NCBI GenBank assembly: GCA_021107755.1 | Contig: JAIOSF010000022.1 | Coordinates: 118,633 to 182,632, forward strand | Length of the DNA: 64,000 bases | From: Arcobacteraceae bacterium | Lineage (GTDB): Bacteria; Campylobacterota; Campylobacteria; Campylobacterales; Arcobacteraceae | Reading direction: 5' to 3' | Shown here: piece after piece, positions 53,426 through 61,966 of the stretch | How positions within the stretch are numbered: the first letter of the stretch is position 1 | Layout of the letters: each line of letters begins with the position of its first letter | Made by a program: the position numbers and the translations under genes | Notes under the pieces: generated by a model | Told to the model about the DNA's origin: nothing | What the model saw: the letters and a program-made list of their open reading frames with translations, nothing else | The model's database searches: none

Positions 53426-55735
53426 TTACAGTGGTATTACAAACTCAAAAGTTGTACCAATATTTTTTTGTGAAGTTATCTCTATTTTCCCACTGAGTTT
53501 TTCACACTCATATTTTACTACACTCATACCTACACCTCTTCCTGAGACACTTGACACTTCATCTTTTGTTGAAAAATTATCATCAAAAATATAATTATAT
53601 ATCTCATTATTTGTTAATTCTTTAGTTTCAATACCTTTTGTGTGAAGTTTTTCTTTCAACTTTTCAATATCAATACCAGCACCATCGTCAGAAATAACTA
53701 TATGTAATTGTTCATCTTCTATTTCAAAATTACAACTAATAGTTCCCTTTTCATCTTTATTATTTTCAACTCTTACTTCAGGTGTTTCAATCCCATGATC
53801 AATACTGTTTCTAAATATATGAATTAATGATTTTATAAATGGTTTAAATCTATCATTTACTACTACTTTACTATCGCCAATAACTTCAAAGTCATATATC
53901 TCTTTTTCAAGCCTAGTTGCCAACTGCAATGTAGAACTAATATAAGGATGTAAAAGAGAAGACAACTTTGTACTAGAAAGTTTTTGCACTTGACATAAAA
54001 TATCCTTACATTCAGGTGTTGTATGATTATAGTTATCTAAAATTTTCTCAATTTTTTCTTGTAAAGAGACTATATCTGTTAATTCTATTTTTAAATAGCT
54101 GTCAGAATCTAAAAATTCACTTCCTAAAACATCTTTAATGATCGAGATGCTTTTTTCTAAAGAGCTAGTAAAGTCACTTACCTCTAAAAGTTGAATAAGA
54201 TCATCATTACTATGTGTTGTCTCTTTTTGTAATATTGAGATATTACTCTCTAAATTATGTAAGAATCCTACTATTTCATGCATATATAACTGTGCAAAAG
54301 TACCTTTAAATGTATGTATAGTTCTATATATATTTATAATATTAAATAAAGGAGTTTTAGAGACATCTATATGTTTCATAAAATCTTTTATAAAATTTTC
54401 ATATTCTATCTTCGTTTCGTAAAACACCTCACTTTCACTCACAACAGCAACGATCATTTTTAAAATCTCTTGCTCTTTTTTTATCTTTTTTTCAAGCTTT
54501 TTTTGAGATGTTATATTTGTAAGTATTAACATAAACTTACTATCTTCAACTATTTTATACTCTAGTTTTACAGCTTTTTTATTTAATAAAACAATTTTTG
54601 GTAGAAGCGAAATATAAGCATTTCTTTTTATCTCAACATCATCACTTAAGGCATTTACCAATGTTATTTTAAATAATTCTTTTTTTGCTTTCTCTTTAAA
54701 TAGTAAATTTGTAATATCTTTGTGAGCTATATCTTTCCCTAAAAGCTTAATACACTCTTTTGAATATTCTTCATCAACCATAAAGTTACTATCAAATGTT
54801 AAGAAACCTTGTCCTGCATTATTTAACAGAGTAGTTACTTTAACAGTTTTTTCCTCTATCCGTTTCTCTAGATTTGTATTAAGTTCATGTATCTCTTCAT
54901 GTAATTTTGCACTTACACTTATGTTTTCATTTAGACTTTGTGCCATTTGACCAAATTCATCATTTGTATCTAAAGCTATTGCTTGTGTGCTATCTTTTTT
55001 ATTTTGTAAAAATAAAAAGAAATTATCAAGTCCCATTTGTAATTTTTTTAATGGATTATTTACAAATATTATTAATAGAATAGAGGAAACTAAAAGTATC
55101 AACACAAGTGAACTAATCCCTATGTACAATTTCATCGCTTTAGCTTTTTCAAGCTCATTATCTATTGTCAAATCAAATTGCTTAATCTTTGTTTTTGTAT
55201 CTGTTTTTAATTGTGCAATTTGATTTTTAATAATCGATTCATCGTAATATAATGTAATAGAGCCTATTTTTTCTTGTTCTAAACTATTTGTTTGAAAAAT
55301 AGGTTCAGAAAGTTTTGTAATATTTTCAAACCTTTTTGGCAACAAAGAGGAAAATTGTATTTTTTCATCCTCTTTATATGCTACAAGAAAATTTTCCTTT
55401 ACTACACTATCAAATATAACTATAGCTTCAATTCCATCTCTGTTTATATCAAATGTCAAACTTTGTTCTAAACCATCTTTGTCAAAATTGAGCAAAAATA
55501 CAGATGAGTTTTTTGCTATCATTTTTACAGTGTCTAGCATCTGTTTTTTATTTAGCTCAAGACGATTTTCAAGTCTATTATCTAAAGCATCCATTGCTGT
55601 TTTAAGATTATAGTTTCTTATTTTTTCTATTAACTCTTTATCACTTTGTTGAGTAAGATAATTTGAACCTATAAAAATAGCAATAAAGACACTTCCTAAA
55701 ATAAGAAGTGTTTTTAGTATGATACTTTGTTTCAT
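53426..55735 (-). CDS. Membrane CheA-like kinase, paralogue with a different periplasmic sensor
   Basis: 769 residues. Membrane segments at about 9-27 and 204-225 enclose a helical/Cache-like domain. A HAMP-like stretch with coiled coil follows (about 226-300). From about residue 300 onward the sequence is closely parallel to the kinase at 50922-53417 ('VTTLLNNAGQGFLTF', 'NITSQKKLEKK', 'YRTIHTFKGTFAQLY' with His474, 'HIFRNSIDHGIETP', 'VSGRGVGMSVVKYE'). CheW-like domain again absent. Duplication with sensor exchange is evident. It starts 19 bp after the solute-binding protein gene and 8 bp before the next kinase. Confidence 0.9.
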   Translation of the reverse strand: MKQSIILKTLLILGSVFIAIFIGSNYLTQQSDKELIEKIRNYNLKTAMDALDNRLENRLELNKKQMLDTVKMIAKNSSVFLLNFDKDGLEQSLTFDINRDGIEAIVIFDSVVKENFLVAYKEDEKIQFSSLLPKRFENITKLSEPIFQTNSLEQEKIGSITLYYDESIIKNQIAQLKTDTKTKIKQFDLTIDNELEKAKAMKLYIGISSLVLILLVSSILLIIFVNNPLKKLQMGLDNFFLFLQNKKDSTQAIALDTNDEFGQMAQSLNENISVSAKLHEEIHELNTNLEKRIEEKTVKVTTLLNNAGQGFLTFDSNFMVDEEYSKECIKLLGKDIAHKDITNLLFKEKAKKELFKITLVNALSDDVEIKRNAYISLLPKIVLLNKKAVKLEYKIVEDSKFMLILTNITSQKKLEKKIKKEQEILKMIVAVVSESEVFYETKIEYENFIKDFMKHIDVSKTPLFNIINIYRTIHTFKGTFAQLYMHEIVGFLHNLESNISILQKETTHSNDDLIQLLEVSDFTSSLEKSISIIKDVLGSEFLDSDSYLKIELTDIVSLQEKIEKILDNYNHTTPECKDILCQVQKLSSTKLSSLLHPYISSTLQLATRLEKEIYDFEVIGDSKVVVNDRFKPFIKSLIHIFRNSIDHGIETPEVRVENNKDEKGTISCNFEIEDEQLHIVISDDGAGIDIEKLKEKLHTKGIETKELTNNEIYNYIFDDNFSTKDEVSSVSGRGVGMSVVKYECEKLSGKIEITSQKNIGTTFEFVIPL

Positions 55736-55754
55736 ATAATAATTTCCATTCTAC

Positions 55755-56504
55755 TTAATGTGTATATTTTAACAATATTTTATTGTATATACCATTATTT
55801 TTAATAGTATCTAGTGCTCTTTGCCACTTTTGAATAATTTCATCATCGGTGTTTTTATTAAAAGCGAAATAAAGATCTCCCTCTTTAAGAGTATAAATTA
55901 TCTCATATTTATTTGTATCAAATCCTAGCTTTTTTGCATTTTCAAAAGCTGCTTTTGTCTCATAAGCAAATATATCAATTCTCTTATTTTGTAGTTTTAA
56001 AAAAGAAAGGTTTATTGCATTTTCACCAGATACAGACTGAATTTGCTGACTATTTACACCTAGTTCTGCTAATGTTGTTTCCCCTACATCTTTTAAAACA
56101 GCACCAATTTTATATTTATTAAAATCTTCTATAGAATTTATAGTTATTTTTTTATCTTTTAAAGCAATAGCTCCAACTTTTGTGTTCACAATAGGTCCAA
56201 CCCATTTAAATAAGGGCTCTCTTGATTCTGTTCTTGTAGTTGAAAATACCATTGAATTATTGTTTTTTAAAGCTATTGAGTAAGCTCTAGACCAGTTAGT
56301 AAGGAGAACATCCTCAATGGTCTGTTTTGAATTTAGTTGTTTTAACACTGCTTTTAGTATCTCAATACTAAGTCCCGTTAACTTTCCATCTTCTTTCATA
56401 TTGTAAGGTGGATAAGTCTCAGTAAACATTGAAATATTTCCAGCTGTACTACCATATAGACAACCTGAAATAAGAAGACTATATAATATATTTTTAAAAT
56501 TCAT
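55755..56504 (-). CDS. Family 3 solute-binding protein, first gene of the signalling operon
   Basis: 249 residues. N-terminal signal 'ILYSLLISGCLYGS' fits either a lipobox (ISGC) or a normal cleavage site. The mature part matches family 3 amino-acid-type binding proteins ('FTETYPPYNMKEDGKLTGLSIEILKAVLKQL', in two parts, and 'NSMVFSTTRTESREPLFKWVGP'). No transporter genes accompany it, so it probably feeds a ligand signal to the neighbouring kinase that lacks its own binding-protein domain. Its start begins a seven-gene operon running to 46820. Confidence 0.88.
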   Translation of the reverse strand: MNFKNILYSLLISGCLYGSTAGNISMFTETYPPYNMKEDGKLTGLSIEILKAVLKQLNSKQTIEDVLLTNWSRAYSIALKNNNSMVFSTTRTESREPLFKWVGPIVNTKVGAIALKDKKITINSIEDFNKYKIGAVLKDVGETTLAELGVNSQQIQSVSGENAINLSFLKLQNKRIDIFAYETKAAFENAKKLGFDTNKYEIIYTLKEGDLYFAFNKNTDDEIIQKWQRALDTIKNNGIYNKILLKYTH

Positions 56505-56604
56505 GATTCTTCCTGATAAGTAATATATCTCTGATCGATTATAACAAAAAAAAGTCTCATTAATGTCTTAAAACTCAAAATTTATTTCTAAAAAATATTG
56601 TGAT

Positions 56605-56619
56605 ACTCTATTTTAGAGT
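56605..56619 (-). terminator. Short hairpin after the DUF1104-like gene
   Basis: ACTCTA-TTT-TAGAGT, a 6-bp stem 8 bp beyond the stop of the 56627 gene. No strong T-run, so weak support. Confidence 0.3.
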
Positions 56620-56626
56620 CTTCATG

Positions 56627-56974
56627 TTACTGTCTGCCTCCACCTTTTCCGCCAGCTCCTCCATCAAAACCTCTTGAACCTTTATACATACTACCTGAAC
56701 CACTACCATCTTGTACTCTTTGTTTCATTTGTTTCATATTTTTGTTTTGTATCATATTTTTATTTTGCATACCTTGACCGTTCCCTCTCATATATTTTGA
56801 TTGCTCTTCGGGTGTAAGGTATTTCATTTTTTCTTGAAAAGCACTTCTGAAAGCTTCCCTCTCCTGAGTAGGGACAGTTCCTCTTAAATTTGAAAGTTCA
56901 TCCAAACTCATTGTATTATAATCAGTAGCAAAAACTGATGTAACTATTACAGCCATTACAAATAATCTTTTCAT
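56627..56974 (-). CDS. Small secreted protein, DUF1104-like with Gly-rich tail
   Basis: 115 residues with a signal peptide ('MKRLFVMAVIVTSVFATDY'). The segment 'MSLDELSNLRGTVPTQEREAFRSAF' followed by 'LTPEEQSKY' resembles the DUF1104 family found in Campylobacterota periplasmic proteins. A Met/Asn/Lys/Gln-rich middle and a Gly/Ser-rich tail ending 'GGAGGKGGGRQ' are low-complexity and may be lineage-specific. Function unknown. It is separated from the signalling operon by 122 bp that holds no gene and is probably transcribed on its own. Confidence 0.75.
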   Translation of the reverse strand: MKRLFVMAVIVTSVFATDYNTMSLDELSNLRGTVPTQEREAFRSAFQEKMKYLTPEEQSKYMRGNGQGMQNKNMIQNKNMKQMKQRVQDGSGSGSMYKGSRGFDGGAGGKGGGRQ

Positions 56975-57064
56975 TTTATATCCTTTTTATAAACTTATTC
57001 TTTTATTATAGCTAATTCTTAACAACAAATAATAAATAATAAAATTTAATTAAGTAAACTTTTT

Positions 57065-57070
57065 TATAAT
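57065..57070 (+). promoter_or_regulatory. -10 element for msrA
   Basis: TATAAT at 57065-57070, 31 bp before the msrA ATG at 57102; AAAAGG ribosome site between. No clear -35. Confidence 0.4.
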
Positions 57071-57101
57071 AACACACTATTTAATAAAAAAGGTATAAGT
57101 T

Positions 57102-57593
57102 ATGAATATACAATCAGCATATTTCGCAGGTGGATGTTTTTGGGGAGTTGAATACTACTTTGAGAAACTTGAAGGTGTTAAAGGTGCTATTAGTGGATAT
57201 ATGGGAGGTCATTTAAATAATCCAAGCTATCAAGAAGTATGTGGAGGGAGAACTGGTCATCTTGAAGTTGTAAGAGTTGACTATGATCCTGATATTGTTA
57301 CTTTTGATGAGTTAGCTGAACTTTTTTTTGAAATTCATGACCCAACACAAAAAAATGGTCAAGGTCCAGATATTGGAAATCAATACTTAAGTGCAATATT
57401 TTATAACAATCAAGAAGAAAAAGACATTGCGCAAGCTTTAATAGACATACTTAAAAACAAAGGATATGATATTGCCACTCAATTAATATCTACTATTAAT
57501 ACACCTTTTTTTGAAGCGGAAGAGTATCATCAGAATTATTATTTCAAACACAATAAACAACCTTATTGTCATAAATATATAAAAATATTTTAA
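57102..57593 (+). CDS. msrA: Methionine-S-sulfoxide reductase A
   Basis: 163 residues with the active-site 'AGGCFWGVEYYFEKLEGV' (catalytic Cys in GCFWG), 'VVRVDYDPDIVTFDELAELFFEIHDPTQ' in two parts, and 'EEYHQNYYFKH'. It reduces methionine-S-sulfoxide. The C-terminal resolving-Cys region is short ('PYCHKYIKIF'), with one Cys present. Transcribed alone, convergent with the XRE gene. Confidence 0.96.
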   Translation: MNIQSAYFAGGCFWGVEYYFEKLEGVKGAISGYMGGHLNNPSYQEVCGGRTGHLEVVRVDYDPDIVTFDELAELFFEIHDPTQKNGQGPDIGNQYLSAIFYNNQEEKDIAQALIDILKNKGYDIATQLISTINTPFFEAEEYHQNYYFKHNKQPYCHKYIKIF

Positions 57594-57609
57594 ATTATTA
57601 TGTATTTTC

Positions 57610-57858
57610 TCACTTAAAAAATTCACCAATATCTGTATCTAATGCTATAGATATTTTATATAATTGTTCAATATTGTAATGTTTATTTTCAATGTTTGCC
57701 TCAATTTTACCTATAGTACTTACAGATTTATGTCCTATTGTTTGTGACAATTCAGTTTGTGTAATTTTTTTCTCTTTTCTAATTCGTCTGACATTATTAA
57801 TTATTTTTAAGTGAAAGTCCTGTATATCTTGTTCATCAATATCTAAGTAGTGTAGCAT
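57610..57858 (-). CDS. Small XRE-family helix-turn-helix regulator
   Basis: 82 residues, single Cro/CI-type HTH ('VRRIRKEKKITQTELSQTIGHKSVSTIGKIE', in two parts, about 20-55). No extra domain. It is divergent from a sensor kinase gene, and a 15-bp direct repeat occurs at both sides of the shared gap. One copy lies directly in front of its own start, so autoregulation is likely. Confidence 0.85.
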   Translation of the reverse strand: MLHYLDIDEQDIQDFHLKIINNVRRIRKEKKITQTELSQTIGHKSVSTIGKIEANIENKHYNIEQLYKISIALDTDIGEFFK

Positions 57859-57864
57859 CCTAAT

Positions 57865-57879
57865 ATTATTCCCTATAGT
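57865..57879. repeat. 15-bp direct repeat, copy 1 (candidate XRE operator)
   Basis: ATTATTCCCTATAGT, seven bases from the XRE start codon. An identical copy lies at 57921-57935. The GC-containing core CCCTATAG stands out in a gap that is otherwise nearly all A/T. Confidence 0.55.
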
Positions 57880-57920
57880 AAATTTTTTTCTTTTAAGTTT
57901 ATTACTGATACAATAATTTA

Positions 57921-57935
57921 ATTATTCCCTATAGT
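57921..57935. repeat. 15-bp direct repeat, copy 2 (candidate XRE operator)
   Basis: ATTATTCCCTATAGT, 56 bp after copy 1. On the minus strand it adjoins TTGACT, a possible -35 for the XRE gene with TATTGT 17 bp further on. On the plus strand it lies upstream of TATAAT (57961-57966) for the kinase gene. Confidence 0.55.
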
Positions 57936-57997
57936 CAATATTTTATACATATTGTATATTTATAATGGGTAAAATTTATTTAGAAGAAGGAATATTT

Positions 57998-59650
57998 ATG
58001 AAAAATCAAATACTATTAGCAAAATTTATATTCGTATACATATTATTTTTAAGTATACTAACTATTTTATGCTCTTTAAAAAAAGAAAATGATATAGCAC
58101 AATTTTTAAAATATACTACACTTAGTAATGAACAAAATTTTAAAGTACTTTACAACCAATATAAAAAAAATTCCACCCTGATTTCTGAGATGCTACAACA
58201 AAATAAAGAGATTATGAATATATTATCCCACACTAAAACTACAGATAAAAATTTGAAAATTATAAATCAAAAAAAATTGCTAGATAATCCATTTATCTCA
58301 TATAAGGTTCTAAAAGAAGTCAATATAAAAGAACTTCATTTTATACTACCAAACAATGAAAGCTATCTATTTTTTAGTCAAAGTAAAATATATAAAAATT
58401 ACAGTAGTAATTTCTCAGAGATTACAGAGTATATCAATCAGACAAAAAAACCAATTGGTGGATTTATACAAAATGACAAATTAGAAAACATTACTTTTTT
58501 TCATCCTTTATTTTCATCAAAACATAAATATTTAGGGGCAATTGCAATATCTTTTGACACTAAAATATTTAACAATAATTTTCATACTACTAATAATCAA
58601 AAGTTTACAGCATTTACCTATTTGCCAAATATAACTTATAATAAACAGTTATTATCTAAAATACCTCATGATAAATTTGACAATTCATATTCATTCTATG
58701 ATTACTCTGATCATACTATCACAACCTTGATACCAATTAAAACAATAATAACTGAAGAGTTATTAGGAATATTTACTATTCAAAACCATTCTACTTATAT
58801 AAACAATATAATAAATACATATTATATATCTTTATTATTGTTTTATCTCTTTTTTAGCGCTTTGTTTATTTATATTTATAAAATAAATTTTAAATTTAAA
58901 AATACAATCAAACAATTAGCACATGAATTACATATTCAAGAAATAATTTTATTCAAAAAATCTAAAATGGCTCAACTAGGAGAGATGATAGATTCAGTTG
59001 CCCATCAATGGAAAACTCCAATTAGTATCATAAAGCTGTATGCAGAACATTCTATACTACTATTACAATCGAAAAATAAAGATATAAAAAAAGTGGTAGA
59101 ATTTCAAAATAAATCAATATTACAAATAAATCATTTAGTTAATACTATTGATGAGTTTAAAGCTTTTTATAAACCTGTTAGTGTGCTTGAAAATATACCT
59201 ATAAAAGCAGTTATTGATTCAACATTGATACTTATGAAAGATGAACTTATCAGACATACTATTAATACAAATATTAAAGGAGATACAACTTCTGTTTTTA
59301 GTATCATCCCAAATGAATTTAAACATATATTGATTAATTTATTTAACAATAGTAAAGATGCATTTATAAAAAATGATATTGATAACAGAATAATCACTTT
59401 AAATATAATAAATGACTATAAATACAGTCAACTAGAAATATATGATAATGCAGGTGGAATTCCAGAAGATGTTCTAAACCATATTTTTGAACCAAATTTT
59501 ACAACAAAAAATAATGAAATGGGTGATGGAGTTGGTTTATATATAGTAAAAAAAATTATTGAAAAAATTGATGGTAAAATAGAGGCTCAAAATACAAATG
59601 ATGGTGTTTGTTTTAAAATCAAAATAAGAAATATTGACTTTATAGGATAA
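57998..59650 (+). CDS. Membrane sensor histidine kinase
   Basis: 550 residues from the ATG at 57998, which has AAGG 7 bp upstream; an in-frame ATG at 57965 overlaps the promoter and would spoil the membrane signal. Membrane segments at about 7-27 and 272-296 enclose a Cache-like periplasmic domain. The H-box is 'KMAQLGEMIDSVAHQWKTPISIIK'. ATPase motifs are 'NLFNNSKDAF', 'DNAGGIPE' and 'GDGVGLYIVKKI'. No PAS domain. The next gene encodes a protein with two receiver domains, a likely phosphorylation partner 106 bp downstream. Confidence 0.9.
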   Translation: MKNQILLAKFIFVYILFLSILTILCSLKKENDIAQFLKYTTLSNEQNFKVLYNQYKKNSTLISEMLQQNKEIMNILSHTKTTDKNLKIINQKKLLDNPFISYKVLKEVNIKELHFILPNNESYLFFSQSKIYKNYSSNFSEITEYINQTKKPIGGFIQNDKLENITFFHPLFSSKHKYLGAIAISFDTKIFNNNFHTTNNQKFTAFTYLPNITYNKQLLSKIPHDKFDNSYSFYDYSDHTITTLIPIKTIITEELLGIFTIQNHSTYINNIINTYYISLLLFYLFFSALFIYIYKINFKFKNTIKQLAHELHIQEIILFKKSKMAQLGEMIDSVAHQWKTPISIIKLYAEHSILLLQSKNKDIKKVVEFQNKSILQINHLVNTIDEFKAFYKPVSVLENIPIKAVIDSTLILMKDELIRHTINTNIKGDTTSVFSIIPNEFKHILINLFNNSKDAFIKNDIDNRIITLNIINDYKYSQLEIYDNAGGIPEDVLNHIFEPNFTTKNNEMGDGVGLYIVKKIIEKIDGKIEAQNTNDGVCFKIKIRNIDFIG

Positions 59651-59756
59651 ATAAAATTATCAAACTTTAAAAATAATTTCAAATAATTTTAAAATAATTA
59701 TTATTATTTAAGTTGAATAGCGTTACACTTTTAATATATATTATTAAGGTTTAAGT

Positions 59757-61958
59757 GTGTCAAAAGAGCATTGTAGTGCGATATCTCGTCAAAAGTTCAA
59801 TCCAAAAAATTACAATTTACTTATCATAGAAGACTCAAAATCTTTTAATAAGATATTAACAGCTGAGTTTACAAAAGATGGATTTAACTGTTTTAGCGTA
59901 ACAACACTCAAAGATGCTTATGAAACTATACAAAACAATAAAATACACTATTTACTTTTAGATATTAATCTTCCAGATGGAAATGGTTATGAACTTATCA
60001 AAAAACTTGAAAATACCCCTGAAAAAATATTTGTACTTACAAGTGAAAATGATAAACAATTTCAAGAAGTTTCTTATCAAAGAGGTGTTATAGATTATAT
60101 TGTTAAAGATAAAAGTTTTTTTCACAAAATACATCAAATCACTAAAACAATAGAACAATTAGAGAAAAATAAAACAAAAACTATACTTGTAGTTGATGAC
60201 TCTTTTGTAATACAAGAGCAACTTAAAGAGATACTTTCTAATAGGTACTATCATGTAGAAATAGCAAGTAATGAGATAATTGCTTTAGAGATGATAAAAA
60301 ACAAGAAAATAGATATGATGTTTTTAGATGTCCAATTAGGTAAAGCAAATGGTATACGATTTTTAGAAAAAAACCATCAATTAATAGTAGATATTCAAAA
60401 AATAGCTACTATTATTATCTCTGGAAATGTGGATGTTTCAGTAGTAAGAGATGGTTTAAAAGCTGGCGCTGTAGATATTATACGAAAACCGTATGTAATA
60501 GAAGAGATTGTTTTAAAAGCTGATTTATGGATAGATTACAAAAGAAGAGAAGAAGAGATACTATGTTCAAGTAAAATCTTAGAAGAATACAAAGACGCAG
60601 TTGATGAGAGTTCTATCGTTTCAAAAGCCACCCCAGCTGGAATAATCACCTATGTAAATAAAAAGTTTTGTGAACTTTCTGGATATAAAGAAGAGGAACT
60701 CTTAGGTAAAAATCATAATATTGTAAGACATCCAGATATGGGAAAAGGTTTGTATGCAAATATGTGGTATACAATAAAAGAACTCAAACAAACTTGGAAA
60801 GGAAAAGTTAAAAATAGAAAAAAAGATGGCTCTTACTATTGGGTAGATGCTATTATAAAACCTATTATTAATGCTAATGGAGAGATTGAAGAGTTTATAG
60901 GGTTACGGAATGATATTACTCAAGAAAAAGAGATTGAAGAATACTTTCACAGTAAATTTGAAGGGACGAAAGCAGAACTGAGTGTTGCAATGAAAACAGC
61001 TCAAGAGTATGAAAATGCTATTAACGAATCAAATATTTTATCAAGAAGTAACCTTAAAGGGAAAATTACTTATGTCAATGATAAATTTGTAGAAATTACT
61101 GGTTATTCAAAAGAAGAAATTATAGGGAAAAATCATAGTATTTTAAAACATCCAGACACTCCTAAAGAGATTATAAAAAACTTATGGGATACTATAAAAG
61201 CAGGAAATATTTTTCAAACGATACTCAAAAATAAAACAAAAGCTGGTGATACATACTGGGTAAATTCTACTATAGTTCCTATTAGAAATGAAGCAGATGA
61301 GATAGTTGAATATATGGCTATACGACATGATTTAACAGAGCTTTTTGAACTTCACGAGGAGATTGAAAATACTCAAAAAGATGTTATCTATAAAATGGGT
61401 GAAATTGGAGAGACTAGAAGTAAAGAAACTGGGAATCATGTAAAAAGAGTTGCTGAATATTCAAAACTTTTAGCTTTAAGTTATGGCTTGTGTGAACATG
61501 AAGCAAATATCCTTTTTACGGCAAGTCCTATGCATGATATAGGAAAAGTTGGGATCCCTGACTCTATACTTAAAAAACCTGCAAAACTTACATATGAAGA
61601 GTTTGAAGTGATGAAGTCTCATACAGACATTGGATACAATGTACTTAAAGGTTCAAATAGAGAAGTTCTTAATGCGGCTTCAATTGTATCACATGAACAT
61701 CATGAAAAATGGGATGGAACAGGATATCCAAGAGGATTAAAGGGTGAAGAGATACATATCTATGGTAGAATAACTGCTATTGCAGATGTATTTGATGCAC
61801 TAGGTAGTCAAAGATGCTATAAAGAAGCTTGGGATGATAAAAGAATCTTTGCACTTTTTAAAGAGGAAAGAGGAAAACAATTTGACCCAAAACTTGTAGA
61901 CCTTTTCTTTGCACATAAAGATAATTTTTTACAAATACGAAACACATATAAAGATTAA
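59757..61958 (+). CDS. REC-REC-PAS-PAS-HD-GYP response regulator phosphodiesterase
   Basis: 733 residues from GTG at 59757 (AAGG 8 bp upstream). Receiver 1 (about 19-135) has Asp in 'YLLLDINLPDGNG'; its usual Lys region reads 'DYIVKDK'. Receiver 2 (about 141-262) has 'ILVVDDSFVIQEQ', Asp in 'MMFLDVQLGKANG' and 'IIRKPYVIEEI'. Two PAS domains follow (about 275-395 and 420-535). The HD-GYP domain has 'MHDIGKVG' and 'HHEKWDGTGYPRGL', all intact. It probably degrades c-di-GMP under control of the kinase upstream. The PAS/HD-GYP part is a paralogue of 29164-31530. Confidence 0.93.
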   Translation: MSKEHCSAISRQKFNPKNYNLLIIEDSKSFNKILTAEFTKDGFNCFSVTTLKDAYETIQNNKIHYLLLDINLPDGNGYELIKKLENTPEKIFVLTSENDKQFQEVSYQRGVIDYIVKDKSFFHKIHQITKTIEQLEKNKTKTILVVDDSFVIQEQLKEILSNRYYHVEIASNEIIALEMIKNKKIDMMFLDVQLGKANGIRFLEKNHQLIVDIQKIATIIISGNVDVSVVRDGLKAGAVDIIRKPYVIEEIVLKADLWIDYKRREEEILCSSKILEEYKDAVDESSIVSKATPAGIITYVNKKFCELSGYKEEELLGKNHNIVRHPDMGKGLYANMWYTIKELKQTWKGKVKNRKKDGSYYWVDAIIKPIINANGEIEEFIGLRNDITQEKEIEEYFHSKFEGTKAELSVAMKTAQEYENAINESNILSRSNLKGKITYVNDKFVEITGYSKEEIIGKNHSILKHPDTPKEIIKNLWDTIKAGNIFQTILKNKTKAGDTYWVNSTIVPIRNEADEIVEYMAIRHDLTELFELHEEIENTQKDVIYKMGEIGETRSKETGNHVKRVAEYSKLLALSYGLCEHEANILFTASPMHDIGKVGIPDSILKKPAKLTYEEFEVMKSHTDIGYNVLKGSNREVLNAASIVSHEHHEKWDGTGYPRGLKGEEIHIYGRITAIADVFDALGSQRCYKEAWDDKRIFALFKEERGKQFDPKLVDLFFAHKDNFLQIRNTYKD

Positions 61959-61966
61959 GGAAAATA

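Noticed and set aside
46820..56504. Standard flagellar chemotaxis operon
   Set aside because: No cheW, cheR, cheB or MCP gene in the operon; the kinases are membrane proteins with their own sensors and lack the CheW-like domain.
57965..57997. Extended start of the kinase at ATG 57965
   Set aside because: It overlaps the -10 region and lacks a ribosome site, whereas ATG 57998 has AAGG at the right distance and begins the membrane helix.
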